DNA of 64,000 nt, from assembly GCF_011044155.1 (NCBI RefSeq), contig NZ_CP049056.1, positions 2,542,001 through 2,606,000 on the forward strand, written 5' to 3'. Numbering within the stretch: position 1 is the stretch's first letter; the number at the start of each line of letters is the position of its first letter. This DNA comes from Pikeienuella piscinae. GTDB lineage: Bacteria > Pseudomonadota > Alphaproteobacteria > Rhodobacterales > Rhodobacteraceae. This document shows, piece by piece, positions 1-7,954 of the stretch. The notes beneath the pieces are model-generated. The model did not search any database, was not told the DNA's origin, and worked only from the letters and a program-made list of their open reading frames with translations. Made by a program: the position numbers and the translations under genes.

Positions 1-1
1 G

Positions 2-43
2 GCGCTCGCGCTCATAGCCGCGCGGCGGGGGGCTGCGGCGTGA
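2..43 (+). CDS. C-terminus of upstream gene (probably first ABC permease), partial
   Basis: Only the last 13 codons are inside the window (reading ALALIAARRGAAA, then TGA at 41-43). The stop overlaps the GTG start of the next permease in a GTGA arrangement, which means tight translational coupling. In nucleoside-type ABC operons the gene before the YufQ/NupQ-type permease is normally the YufP/NupP-type permease, so that is the inferred identity; the fragment itself is too short to show it. Confidence 0.5.
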   Translation, partial: ALALIAARRGAAA

Positions 44-1014
44 GCGAGTTCCTCTTTCAGCTCGCGCTCACTTTCGACGCGACTCTGCGGGTCGCGACGC
101 CGCTGATCCTCGCCGGCATGGCGGGCATCTTCTCCGAGCGTTCCGGCGTCATCGACATCGGGCTGGAGGGGAAGATCCTCGCCGGGGCGTTCTCCGCCGC
201 CGCGGTGGCGCATCTCACCGGCTCGCCCTGGATCGGGCTGCTGGCCGCCATCGCCACCTCGATGCTGCTGGCGCTGCTGCACGGTTTCGCCTGCATCACC
301 GCGCGCGGCAATCAGGTGATCTCCGGGCTGGCGATCAACATCCTCGCCTCGGCGCTGACCGTCACCGTCGGCATCGCGCTCTTTCGCCGGGGCGGCGGGA
401 CGCCGTCGCTGGCCCCCGATGAGCGCCTGCCAGCGATCGACCTGCCGTTTGCGGATGCGCTTTCCGGCGTTCCGCTGATCGGCGCGCTCTATTCCGAGAT
501 TCTGTCGGGACACCGAATTCTCGTCTATGTCGCGCTGCTCGCGGTGCCGCTGACCGCCTGGCTGCTTTACCGGACCCGATTCGGGCTTCGGCTCCGCGCG
601 GTCGGCGAAAGCCCGGAGGCGGTGGACAGCGCCGGGGTCTCCGTCCACCTGATGCGCTACAAGGCGGTGCTCTTGGCCGGCGTATTCACCGGGGTCGCCG
701 GGGCCTATCTATCCATCGCCCATGGCGGCGAGTTCGGGCGGGAGATGTCGGCGGGGAAGGGCTATATCGCGCTCGCGGCGGTGATCTTCGGTAAGTGGCG
801 GCCCGTTCCGACGCTCTTCGCCTGCCTCCTCTTCGGGTTTCTCGGCGCCGCCGCCGACCGGCTCCAGGGGCGGGAGTTGCCGCTGATCGGCGCCGCGCCG
901 ACCGACCTGATGATCGCGCTGCCCTATATCCTGACGGTGGTGCTTCTGGCCGGGTTCATCGGCAAGGCGACGCCGCCGCGCGATATCGGCGAGCCTTATC
1001 CGAAATCGAAGTAA
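40..1014 (+). CDS. ABC transporter permease, nucleoside/BMP-associated type
   Basis: A 324-residue integral membrane protein with about eight to ten hydrophobic segments. The stretch FSERSGVIDIGLEGKI near residues 30-45 is characteristic of the second permease of BMP-family (basic membrane protein) importers such as NupPQ/YufPQ, and the later EFGREMSAGKGYIALAAVIF stretch is the usual coupling region contacting the ATPase. Such systems import nucleosides or purine-like compounds, but the substrate cannot be read from this protein. The GTG start overlaps the stop of the preceding gene. It converges on the liv-type operon with only six bases between the two stop codons. Confidence 0.85.
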   Translation: MSEFLFQLALTFDATLRVATPLILAGMAGIFSERSGVIDIGLEGKILAGAFSAAAVAHLTGSPWIGLLAAIATSMLLALLHGFACITARGNQVISGLAINILASALTVTVGIALFRRGGGTPSLAPDERLPAIDLPFADALSGVPLIGALYSEILSGHRILVYVALLAVPLTAWLLYRTRFGLRLRAVGESPEAVDSAGVSVHLMRYKAVLLAGVFTGVAGAYLSIAHGGEFGREMSAGKGYIALAAVIFGKWRPVPTLFACLLFGFLGAAADRLQGRELPLIGAAPTDLMIALPYILTVVLLAGFIGKATPPRDIGEPYPKSK

Positions 1015-1020
1015 GGCGGC

Positions 1021-1716
1021 TCAAACGCCGAGCCGGGCCTCAAGCAGCCCTGGCTCGGCGCGGAGCGCGTCGCCGGTCAGCGTCTCCCGGTTGCGGCCGT
1101 TCTCGATGAAGCAGGCCCGATCGGCCAACGCCAGCACCGCGTCGATCCGCTGCTCGACGAGGACGACAGCGACGCCTTCCCGTTTCAGCCGCAGCGTCAC
1201 GTCGCGAATGAGATCGACCATCGAGGGCTGAAGCCCCTCTGTCGGCTCATCGAGGAGGAGCACCCGAGGCTCGAGGCAGAGCGCGCGGGCGGTCGCCAGC
1301 ATCTGCTGCTCGCCCCCGGAAAGCGTATCCGCCCGCTGGTCGAGCCGCTCGCGTAGCCGGGGGAAGAGATCGAGCGCGCGCTCGCGAACATCAGACCCGG
1401 CGCGGCGGACCATCAGCGCGATCTCGATATTCTCGGCGACTGTAAGCTCGGCGAAGAGTCGCCGTCCCTGTGGGACGTAGCCGACGCGGCGGCGCGGAAC
1501 CTCATGGGCGGGCAGCCCCGCGATCTCCTCACCGTCCAGCATGACGCGGCCGGCGCTGGCCGGTATGAGGCCCATTATCGCCTTCAGCGCCGTCGTCTTG
1601 CCGGCGCCGTTGCGACCAAGCAGGCAGGTGATCTCACCGGACCGCGCGATCAGGTCAAACCCGAAGAGGATGCGGACGTCGCCATATCCGGCGTCGAGTC
1701 CTTCCACGCGCAGCAT
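1021..1716 (-). CDS. livF: ABC transporter ATP-binding protein, LivF type
   Basis: A 231-residue cytoplasmic ATPase, the usual LivF length. Walker A is GRNGAGKTT (about residues 34-42), the ABC signature is LSGGEQQ, and Walker B with the catalytic glutamate is VLLLDEPTEGL. It energises uptake through the two permeases encoded upstream. Its ATG overlaps the LivG stop codon (ATGA at 1713-1718), so it is translated coupled to LivG. It is the last gene of a five-gene minus-strand operon and runs into the convergent permease gene six bases away. The LivF assignment rests on size and position after the longer LivG-type ATPase. Confidence 0.9.
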   Translation of the reverse strand: MLRVEGLDAGYGDVRILFGFDLIARSGEITCLLGRNGAGKTTALKAIMGLIPASAGRVMLDGEEIAGLPAHEVPRRRVGYVPQGRRLFAELTVAENIEIALMVRRAGSDVRERALDLFPRLRERLDQRADTLSGGEQQMLATARALCLEPRVLLLDEPTEGLQPSMVDLIRDVTLRLKREGVAVVLVEQRIDAVLALADRACFIENGRNRETLTGDALRAEPGLLEARLGV

Positions 1717-2429
1717 CAGACGCGCCCGAGATAGGCGGATTGAACCGCCTTGCTGGCGCGAATCTCATCGGGGCGCCCCTCGGCCAGCACCGCGCCGAAA
1801 TTGAGCACGGTGATCCGGTCGGCGGTCTCCATCACCACGCTCATGTTGTGTTCGATCAGCAGAATGGTGACTTGGCCCTTCAGCGCCCGGATCAGCGCCT
1901 TGAACCCGGCGATCTCGTTCTCAGCAAGGCCCTGGGTCGGTTCGTCGAGGATCATGAGCCGGGGCGCCTGCGCCAGTCCCATCGCGATCTCCAGCAACCG
2001 CTGGTGACCGTAGGAAAGCGCGCCGGCCGGCGTCGTCTCGGGCTCGACCAGCCCGACCCGTTCAAGCGCGGCGCCGACCGCATCGGCCACCGCCGCCCGG
2101 TCGCGCCCGAGCCGGGGGCGGGCCGCGAGGGCGACATTCTCGAAGATCGAGAGTCTCGCGAAAACCGAGGTGATCTGGAACGTGTAGGCGATGCCAAGTC
2201 CGATCCGCCGATGCGCCGGCAGATGCGTGACGTCGGCGCCGTCGAAGCGCACCCGTCCGCCGCTCGCGGCGACGCGCCCGGAGACAAGGCCGACGAATGT
2301 GGATTTTCCGGCTCCGTTCGGCCCGATCAGCGCCCGGACCTCGCCCTGCGGCAGGTCGAAATCGACCGCGTTGACCGCGACCAGTCCACCGAAACGGCGG
2401 GTGAGGCCGGATGTGGAGAGAAGGCTCAT
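1716..2429 (-). CDS. livG: ABC transporter ATP-binding protein, LivG type
   Basis: A 237-residue ATPase partner of LivF. It shows Walker A GPNGAGKST, a variant signature LSYGHQR and Walker B LMILDEPTQGL, the LSYG signature being typical of LivG. I place the start at the ATG at 2429, which makes a 4-base ATGA overlap with the LivM stop; an in-frame ATG three codons upstream at 2438 is possible but would overlap LivM by 13 bases. Its stop overlaps the LivF start. Confidence 0.9.
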   Translation of the reverse strand: MSLLSTSGLTRRFGGLVAVNAVDFDLPQGEVRALIGPNGAGKSTFVGLVSGRVAASGGRVRFDGADVTHLPAHRRIGLGIAYTFQITSVFARLSIFENVALAARPRLGRDRAAVADAVGAALERVGLVEPETTPAGALSYGHQRLLEIAMGLAQAPRLMILDEPTQGLAENEIAGFKALIRALKGQVTILLIEHNMSVVMETADRITVLNFGAVLAEGRPDEIRASKAVQSAYLGRV

Positions 2430-3370
2430 GGCAGCCACCTCCAGATCCGCCGGCGAAGCTCTCCCGCCAGACCTTGCGGCGCGAAGAGCGTCAGAAGCAC
2501 CAGCGCCAGCCCGGCGATCAGCATATAGGCCGTCGTGAAACCGGAGGAGAGATCGATCAGGTAGAACATCAGGAGCGCGCCGATCAGCGGCCCGATCAGT
2601 GTGCCGGCCCCGCCGAGAAGCACCCAGAGAAGCGGCAGGATCGAATATTGCACCGCCGCGAAGCTCGCGCCGGCGTAACCGAAAAGAAGCGCGTAGCCGG
2701 CCCCGGCGGCCCCCGACATCACGCCGGAGATGATCACCGCGAAAAGCTTCAGCCGCGTGACGTCATAGCCCAGCATCCGCGCACGTTCCTCGTTCTCGCG
2801 GATCGCGATCAGCGCGCGCCCGAACGGCGCCTGCACCAGCCACGAGAGGATCATTAGCGAGAGCGCGAAGAGAAGCAGCGCGGCGAAAAAGCGGTTCAGG
2901 CTGTCGGAAAGGTCGATTCCGGCCACCACGCGCTGCGCTTGTCCGATCACGAAACCCTCGTCGCCGCGGGTCAACTCGCCGAAAAAGAGGATCGTCAGAT
3001 ACCCCGCCTGCGCGAACATGAGCGTGACGATCATGAAGGCGACGCCGGAGGTGCGGAGCGCGAGAAACCCGACGACGGCGGAAACAACGAGCGCCGCGAT
3101 CAATCCGGCGAGGAAACCCGGCTCCGGAGCGAAACCGAAATGCTCCATCGGTAGCGCCAGACCGTACATGCCGACGGAGAAAAAGAGGGCGTGCCCGAGG
3201 CTGAGAAGGCCGGTGTAGCCGAAGAGGAGATTATACCCCATCGCATAGACCGCGAGCACCATGATCCGCGACAGGTTCCCGGAATGATACTCCGGCAGCA
3301 CGAAGGGCGCGGCCGCGAGCACGGCGATCAGCGCCCCGTGGAGGAGCGCGGCTTTCGTCTCCCCCCTCAC
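2426..3370 (-). CDS. livM: Branched-chain amino acid/amide ABC permease, LivM type
   Basis: A 314-residue permease. The open frame extends far upstream across livH, but the real start is most likely the GTG at 3370, which overlaps the livH stop in a GTGA. From there the protein has an N-terminal membrane helix, then the LivM-type motif GYNLLFGYTGLLSLGHALFF, and about eight further helices; the EENEERARMLGYD-type coupling loop (IRENEERARMLGYDV) contacts the ATPases. It forms the membrane channel with LivH. Confidence 0.88.
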   Translation of the reverse strand: MRGETKAALLHGALIAVLAAAPFVLPEYHSGNLSRIMVLAVYAMGYNLLFGYTGLLSLGHALFFSVGMYGLALPMEHFGFAPEPGFLAGLIAALVVSAVVGFLALRTSGVAFMIVTLMFAQAGYLTILFFGELTRGDEGFVIGQAQRVVAGIDLSDSLNRFFAALLLFALSLMILSWLVQAPFGRALIAIRENEERARMLGYDVTRLKLFAVIISGVMSGAAGAGYALLFGYAGASFAAVQYSILPLLWVLLGGAGTLIGPLIGALLMFYLIDLSSGFTTAYMLIAGLALVLLTLFAPQGLAGELRRRIWRWLP

Positions 3371-4248
3371 GCCGCGCGCTTCCCGAAAAGCCCCTGCGGG
3401 CGAAAGACCAGGACGAAAGCGACAAGCAGCGTTGCGAGGATCTTCGCCAGCGTCGGGTCGAAGAAGATCGATATGATCCCGTCCGACATGCCGATCAGCA
3501 CCGCCGCGACCACCGTGCCGGGGATCGAGCCGAGCCCGCCGATGATGACGACGATGAAGGAAAGGAGAAGCGGGTCGCCCCCCATCAGATAATGCGCCTG
3601 CTGGATCGGCGCGACGAGCACGGCCGCCATTGCAGCGAGCCCGGCCCCGAGCCCGAAGGTGAGCGCATAGACGCGACCGACATTGACGCCGAAAGCGCGC
3701 GCCATCTCCGAGTCCATCTGGCTGGCGCGCAGGAGGAGCCCGATGCGCGTGCGGGTCATCAGCAACCAGATTCCGCCGAGGACGATCGCCGCGGCGCCGA
3801 CCACGAAGAACTTGTAGGTCGAGTAGCCGAACCACGGAAAATAGATCCGGTGGCTGAACGGCGCCTCGACCGGCCGCGCCTCCGGCCCGTAGGACATCAG
3901 CGCGGTTTGCTGAAGGATGTAGAGAATGCCGATGGTGGCGACGATGGTCGCTTCCGGGTCGTAATTCAGCCGGCTCAGCACCAGCCGGTCCACCAGCGCG
4001 GCGACAGCGCCGACGAAGAGGGGCGCGACGACCAGCGCCGTCACGAACCCCCAGACCGGCGCGCCGCCGACCTGATCGCCGATCCACCAGGCGGTGACCG
4101 CGCCGAGCATGAAGAACTCACCATGCGCGACATTGACCACCCGCATCACCCCGAAGACCAGCGACAGCCCGACCGCCGTCAGCGCCAGCACCGCCGCGGC
4201 GACCGCGCCCTCGAGCGAGGCGAGGAGGAGATAGGGGCCGAAATCCAT
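3367..4248 (-). CDS. livH: Branched-chain amino acid/amide ABC permease, LivH type
   Basis: A 293-residue hydrophobic protein with the LivH features GLSLVFGVMRVVNVAHGEFF near residue 27-46 and the C-terminal VIIGGLGSIPGTVVAA / FDPTLAKILAT / FRPQGLFGKR sequence. It pairs with LivM. It starts 36 bases after the binding-protein stop, with a strong stem-loop in the gap, and its stop overlaps the livM GTG. Confidence 0.9.
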   Translation of the reverse strand: MDFGPYLLLASLEGAVAAAVLALTAVGLSLVFGVMRVVNVAHGEFFMLGAVTAWWIGDQVGGAPVWGFVTALVVAPLFVGAVAALVDRLVLSRLNYDPEATIVATIGILYILQQTALMSYGPEARPVEAPFSHRIYFPWFGYSTYKFFVVGAAAIVLGGIWLLMTRTRIGLLLRASQMDSEMARAFGVNVGRVYALTFGLGAGLAAMAAVLVAPIQQAHYLMGGDPLLLSFIVVIIGGLGSIPGTVVAAVLIGMSDGIISIFFDPTLAKILATLLVAFVLVFRPQGLFGKRAA

Positions 4249-4255
4249 CGTCAGG

Positions 4256-4279
4256 CGGCGCAGCCCGAAGGCCGCGCCG
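4256..4279 (-). other. Intercistronic stem-loop with TTCG tetraloop
   Basis: On the minus strand CGGCGCGGCC and GGCTGCGCCG enclose a TTCG loop: ten pairs with one G-T. It lies between the stop of the binding-protein gene and the livH start. There is no T-run, so it is not a complete intrinsic terminator. In comparable importer operons such structures protect the binding-protein part of the mRNA from 3' exonucleases and so raise binding protein over permease; that role is inferred here. Confidence 0.6.
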
Positions 4280-4284
4280 GGGTC

Positions 4285-5589
4285 TCAGAACGACATCGAA
4301 GTGTAGTCGACCTCATCCGGATAGAACGTATCCTCGATCGAGGTGGTGTGTTTGCGGATCAGCTTTCCGCCCTCGACTCTAGAGATGTACTGGTGGCCGA
4401 AAACCTGGTGGGTCTTGCCGTTGAAGATCTTGGCGCCCTGCGGGTGGTCGTCGGACAGCGGCATTTCGGTCATCGCCTCGACCGCCTCGACAAGCTTCTC
4501 GCGGTCTTCCGGCCCCTTGTAGCCAGCCGTCTCCATCCCGGCCTTGACGATGTTCAGCGTCTCCCAGCAGCCGAACATATGGGCGTAGGTCGAGACATCC
4601 CGCGCGTCGGAGATCGAGGCGCCGTTCTCGTCCACGCCGACCGCTTCGCGATACATCTTGTCATGGCTGGTCTGGTCGGCCTGCGCGTAGCGCGGCGCAC
4701 CCTCCCAGAAATAGCTGCCCTCCAGAAATTCGAGGCCAGGAGAGGCGATATCGACCGCCTCCAGACTGTCGATAAACCCGAAGAGCGCCGGGGCGTTCGG
4801 CCCGTAGAATTCGCCAAGCTCCTTCACGAAGGTCAGGACGGCGGGACCGACCATGACGTGATAGATCACCTCTGTCTCGCGCGGGATCTTCGGGAAATAC
4901 CTGGTGAAGGATGTCTCCGTCGGCGGGATGGCGATCATCTCCAGCACCTCGCCCCCCTGGGCCTTCAGCGCGGCCGAGAAGTTGTCGCGATGGTCGTGGC
5001 CGAAAGCGAAATCCGGGTAGATCATCGTGACTTTCTTGCCGAGATTCCCGCCGACGAAGGGCGCCATCGCCTGCACCTGGCTCTTCACGTCAGTGATGCC
5101 GGGCTGGAGAGTCCACCGGTTGAGCATGCCGGAGGCGACATGATGACCCTCGGAGACCACGAAATAGGGAATCTTCAATTCCCCGGCGCGTGGGGCGGAA
5201 CCGATCACGACGTGGCTGAAGAGCGTGCCGAAGGCGATGTCGCAGCCGTGCTGGGTGGCGAATTTCTCCACCACTTCGGCGCCGCGCTTGGGGTCCGTCC
5301 CGTCATCTTCGGCGATGATCTCGACCGGGCGGCCGTTGATCCCGCCCATGTCGTTGATACGTTTCGCGGCGGCCTGCGTCGTCCGATCGTACCAGCGGCC
5401 GTAGGCGGCGCCGATGCCGGTGCGGTGAACCTGAAAGCCGATCCTGATCGGCGCGGCGCTTTGCGCCTGGGCCGGTCCGATGAGGCGTGGGAGCGCGGTC
5501 GCGCCGACCAGCGCGCCGGTTCCCGCGCCAATCAGTTTCAGCGCGCTCCGTCGCGTCGGCGCCGGATGCGAGAACGAATCCTTAGACAT
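4285..5589 (-). CDS. ABC transporter periplasmic substrate-binding protein, LivK-like, Tat-exported
   Basis: A 434-residue type I periplasmic binding protein (Peripla_BP_6/LivK-AmiC-UrtA group). The N-terminus has a twin-arginine signal, TRRSALKLIGAG at residues 12-23, with likely cleavage near AQAQS around residue 40-44. The mature start IRIGFQVHRTG and the segment NDMGGINGRPVEIIAEDDGTD are typical of this fold. It is the first gene of the five-gene operon. The family binds branched-chain amino acids, amides or urea; the ligand cannot be chosen from sequence. Tat export implies that it folds in the cytoplasm before crossing the membrane. Confidence 0.88.
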   Translation of the reverse strand: MSKDSFSHPAPTRRSALKLIGAGTGALVGATALPRLIGPAQAQSAAPIRIGFQVHRTGIGAAYGRWYDRTTQAAAKRINDMGGINGRPVEIIAEDDGTDPKRGAEVVEKFATQHGCDIAFGTLFSHVVIGSAPRAGELKIPYFVVSEGHHVASGMLNRWTLQPGITDVKSQVQAMAPFVGGNLGKKVTMIYPDFAFGHDHRDNFSAALKAQGGEVLEMIAIPPTETSFTRYFPKIPRETEVIYHVMVGPAVLTFVKELGEFYGPNAPALFGFIDSLEAVDIASPGLEFLEGSYFWEGAPRYAQADQTSHDKMYREAVGVDENGASISDARDVSTYAHMFGCWETLNIVKAGMETAGYKGPEDREKLVEAVEAMTEMPLSDDHPQGAKIFNGKTHQVFGHQYISRVEGGKLIRKHTTSIEDTFYPDEVDYTSMSF

Positions 5590-5686
5590 GCCAGTCCCCC
5601 TGCCTCATAGCGACGCCGCCGCGACTTCCGGATCCTGCGCCCAGCTGATGTGCGAATGAAATCATCGGTGCGGCGCGGCTTGGGCG

Positions 5687-7126
5687 TCAACCCCCTTTCG
5701 GCGCGGCGAGCAGCCAGAGGCCGAGGAAAGTGTAGCCGGTCATGAAGATTGAGAGCGGCGCCAGCGCAAGGCTGGCCCTCCGTCCCTTGCCGAAAAGGCG
5801 CGCGCCGAGCGCATGAGCGAGGAGCACGGCGAGGACATGGCCGGCGACGACCGCGCCAGCCTGCGCCAGAAAGATCATCCGCACCGTGTCGGTGGTGTTG
5901 AAGAACCCTGTCGTCACATAGAAGGTCCCGAGGCCGAGAAGATCGGCGCCCCGGCCCAGCGGGTCGGAAGTGGCGGCGAGGGCGTATTGGCCCTCGACCA
6001 TCGCCGATGTCAGGTAATGCGCGAAGTGATAGGCGAAGCCGATCGGCAGGACCGAGGGCGCGAGCCGGCGGAAGGCCCGGGAGAGGCCCGGCGCCTCCGG
6101 CCCGTTGAGCGCGAGGCCGAGCCGGATCGAGAGCGCGAACGCGCCGATCAGAAGAAGGTTGACCGCGACCAGCCCCGCCAGCGTCTCGCCGATCAACGCG
6201 GATCGGCCGGGATGCTCCAGCGGGTTCACGCCGATGAAGGTGAACCAGTAAAAGGTCTCGTTGAGCCCGTCGAAACTTCCGGTTCCGAGGATCAGCAGCG
6301 TGAAGATCGCGCCGGAGAGCGCGGGCGGCGCGGCGGCGGCGATGCGCCATCCGGGCGGCCCGAGCCGGACGCCGCCGGGCCGAAGCCGAAACGGGGCGAG
6401 CAGGGCGAACCAGCGCATCAAGATGGTCAGGAATTCGGCTTGCCGGCGCCACGGCCCGGCGCCGAAGGCGAGCATCCCGGCCAGGGTCGCCGCCCAGTAG
6501 ATCATGGCGAAGAACGCGAGCCGGTCGGGGTCCGTCGGCGCCGGGTCGGCGAGAGCGAAGCCCGCGAAGGCGAGCAGCAGGACGCATCCCGGCCAGCAGC
6601 CGAACGCGCGCGGCGAGCGCAAGGGCGCGGCCCCGCCCCGCGCGATCAGGCGGTAGGGGCCTTCCCACGGATTGAGCATCGACCAGAGATCGCCGAAGAC
6701 ACCCTGCGCCAGCACGAGACCGACCCAGAACACGGTCCAGAAATAGAGCGGCAGCGGATTTGCGAGGGGATCGCGCGCGCCGGTGAACCCTGCGGCGACA
6801 AGCAGCGCGAAAACGAGGAATGAGATCCAGGAGAGAACGGGCGCGGGACGCCGGCCCGGGCTGCGGCGGAGGCGCGCGCCGCGAAACAGCCGCGCGGCGC
6901 TCGCGGCCGGCGAGACTGAGGCGAGCCCGACGGTCAGCGCGACGACGGCGACCCCGGCGCCAAGATACATGTCGGTCGGCAACAACAGCACCAGCCCGCC
7001 CTCGGAAGCATGCGCGAGCGCGCGGCTGGGCGCCAGCACCGCGGGAAACGCGAATCCGGCGAGATTGACGATGCGACTTCGAGCCAACATGCTGACCGCA
7101 ATACCCATGGGCGGCGGAGGCGACAA
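5687..7126 (-). CDS. Polytopic membrane protein of unknown function
   Basis: Up to 479 residues with roughly ten to twelve hydrophobic segments, starting with a signal-like region (AGFAFPAVLAPSRALAHASE) followed by LVLLLPTDMYLGAGVAVVAL. The furthest start is a TTG at 7126, directly abutting the ATG of the divergent neighbour; ATGs at 7108 and 7090 are alternatives and none has a clear Shine-Dalgarno site. The repeated NPL/NPWEG loops and conserved His, Trp and Tyr residues in the membrane suggest an enzyme or metal-handling protein. It resembles, from memory, proteins labelled 'fenitrothion hydrolase' in databases; I would not transfer that function. A link to copper is possible from the neighbour. 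Confidence 0.75.
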   Translation of the reverse strand: MSPPPPMGIAVSMLARSRIVNLAGFAFPAVLAPSRALAHASEGGLVLLLPTDMYLGAGVAVVALTVGLASVSPAASAARLFRGARLRRSPGRRPAPVLSWISFLVFALLVAAGFTGARDPLANPLPLYFWTVFWVGLVLAQGVFGDLWSMLNPWEGPYRLIARGGAAPLRSPRAFGCWPGCVLLLAFAGFALADPAPTDPDRLAFFAMIYWAATLAGMLAFGAGPWRRQAEFLTILMRWFALLAPFRLRPGGVRLGPPGWRIAAAAPPALSGAIFTLLILGTGSFDGLNETFYWFTFIGVNPLEHPGRSALIGETLAGLVAVNLLLIGAFALSIRLGLALNGPEAPGLSRAFRRLAPSVLPIGFAYHFAHYLTSAMVEGQYALAATSDPLGRGADLLGLGTFYVTTGFFNTTDTVRMIFLAQAGAVVAGHVLAVLLAHALGARLFGKGRRASLALAPLSIFMTGYTFLGLWLLAAPKGG

Positions 7127-7888
7127 ATGAATTTCCGGCTGGGGGCCGCGCTCCTGTTGTTGGTCCTGGCGTTCGGAGCCGCGCTCTATCTCAGCGGCGG
7201 CGACGATGACGCGCTCCGCCTCTCGGGCGCCGCAGCCCGGATCGCGCCGGGCGCGGACGGGGGGACGCTTGAGGTCACGATGGTGATCGAAGCCGCAGGC
7301 GGCCCCGACCGGCTGCTCGGCGCCTCATCGCCCGAGGCCGAGAGCGTCACGATCATCGGCGCGCGCGATCCCGCGGGCCTGCCGATCCCCGAAGGGGCGA
7401 CCGCCAGCCTCGCGGCGGACGGCGCGCATCTTGTCGCGACCGGAGTTTCCGGCGCACTCGACGAGGGCCGACTCATTCCGCTCACTCTGCGCTTCGAAAC
7501 GGCCGGCGAGGCGAGCGTGAAAGCCCGTCTGGGCGCGGGCGGCGGCATGAGCCACGCGATGATGGGTCACGCCATGGGCGAGACGCTGGACGCGACGCTT
7601 TCGCTGCAGGTGACGCCAGAGGGCGCGGGCTGGCGGATCGTCGCGACGGCGCCGGGGTTCAGCTTCGCGCCCGAGACCATGGACGGCCCGCATGTCGCCG
7701 GCGAAGGCCACGCTCATCTCTATATCGGCGGGCTGAAGATCATGCGAATGACCGCCCCGGAAGCGCTGATCGGGGCGCTGCCGCCGGGGTCGCATGAGGT
7801 GACGCTGACGCTGAACACCAATGACCACCGCCCCTACCTGAACGGTGGCGCTCCGATATCCGCTACGGCGCGGGTCGAAGTCGAATGA
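7127..7888 (+). CDS. Membrane-anchored PCu(A)C-like periplasmic protein with Met/His loop
   Basis: I start at the ATG at 7127, which has a good GGAGG six bases upstream (7116-7120), giving 253 residues. Residues 5-22 are a single hydrophobic anchor or uncleaved signal. Residues about 31-130 look like a PCu(A)C-type beta-sandwich (GGPDRLLGASSPEAESV), followed by a metal-binding-looking segment MSHAMMGHAM at 141-150 and a second beta domain with GEGHAHLYI (193-201) and NTNDH (230-234). PCu(A)C proteins deliver Cu(I) to cytochrome oxidase in the periplasm. The methionine/histidine pattern supports copper binding; the exact role is inferred. Confidence 0.7.
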   Translation: MNFRLGAALLLLVLAFGAALYLSGGDDDALRLSGAAARIAPGADGGTLEVTMVIEAAGGPDRLLGASSPEAESVTIIGARDPAGLPIPEGATASLAADGAHLVATGVSGALDEGRLIPLTLRFETAGEASVKARLGAGGGMSHAMMGHAMGETLDATLSLQVTPEGAGWRIVATAPGFSFAPETMDGPHVAGEGHAHLYIGGLKIMRMTAPEALIGALPPGSHEVTLTLNTNDHRPYLNGGAPISATARVEVE

Positions 7889-7901
7889 CGCCGTTTCCGC
7901 T

Positions 7902-7931
7902 TTGACAGCGCGCGCCTTGTTCATCTCTATG
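7902..7931 (+). promoter_or_regulatory. Putative promoter for hyuA
   Basis: A perfect TTGACA hexamer at 7902-7907 is followed 18 bases later by TCTATG, a weak -10. It is placed between the preceding stop (7888) and the hyuA start (7955). Only the -35 match is convincing. Confidence 0.35.
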
Positions 7932-7954
7932 CAAACAAAGGGAGAGGGGGCGCG

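Noticed and set aside
3371-4087. N-terminal extension of the LivM frame into livH
   Set aside because: The frame is open but the translation is not LivM-like; the GTG at 3370 overlapping the livH stop gives the normal family length.
3592-5610. 672-residue plus-strand open frame
   Set aside because: Antisense to livH and the LivK-like gene, both with clear family motifs and coupled starts.
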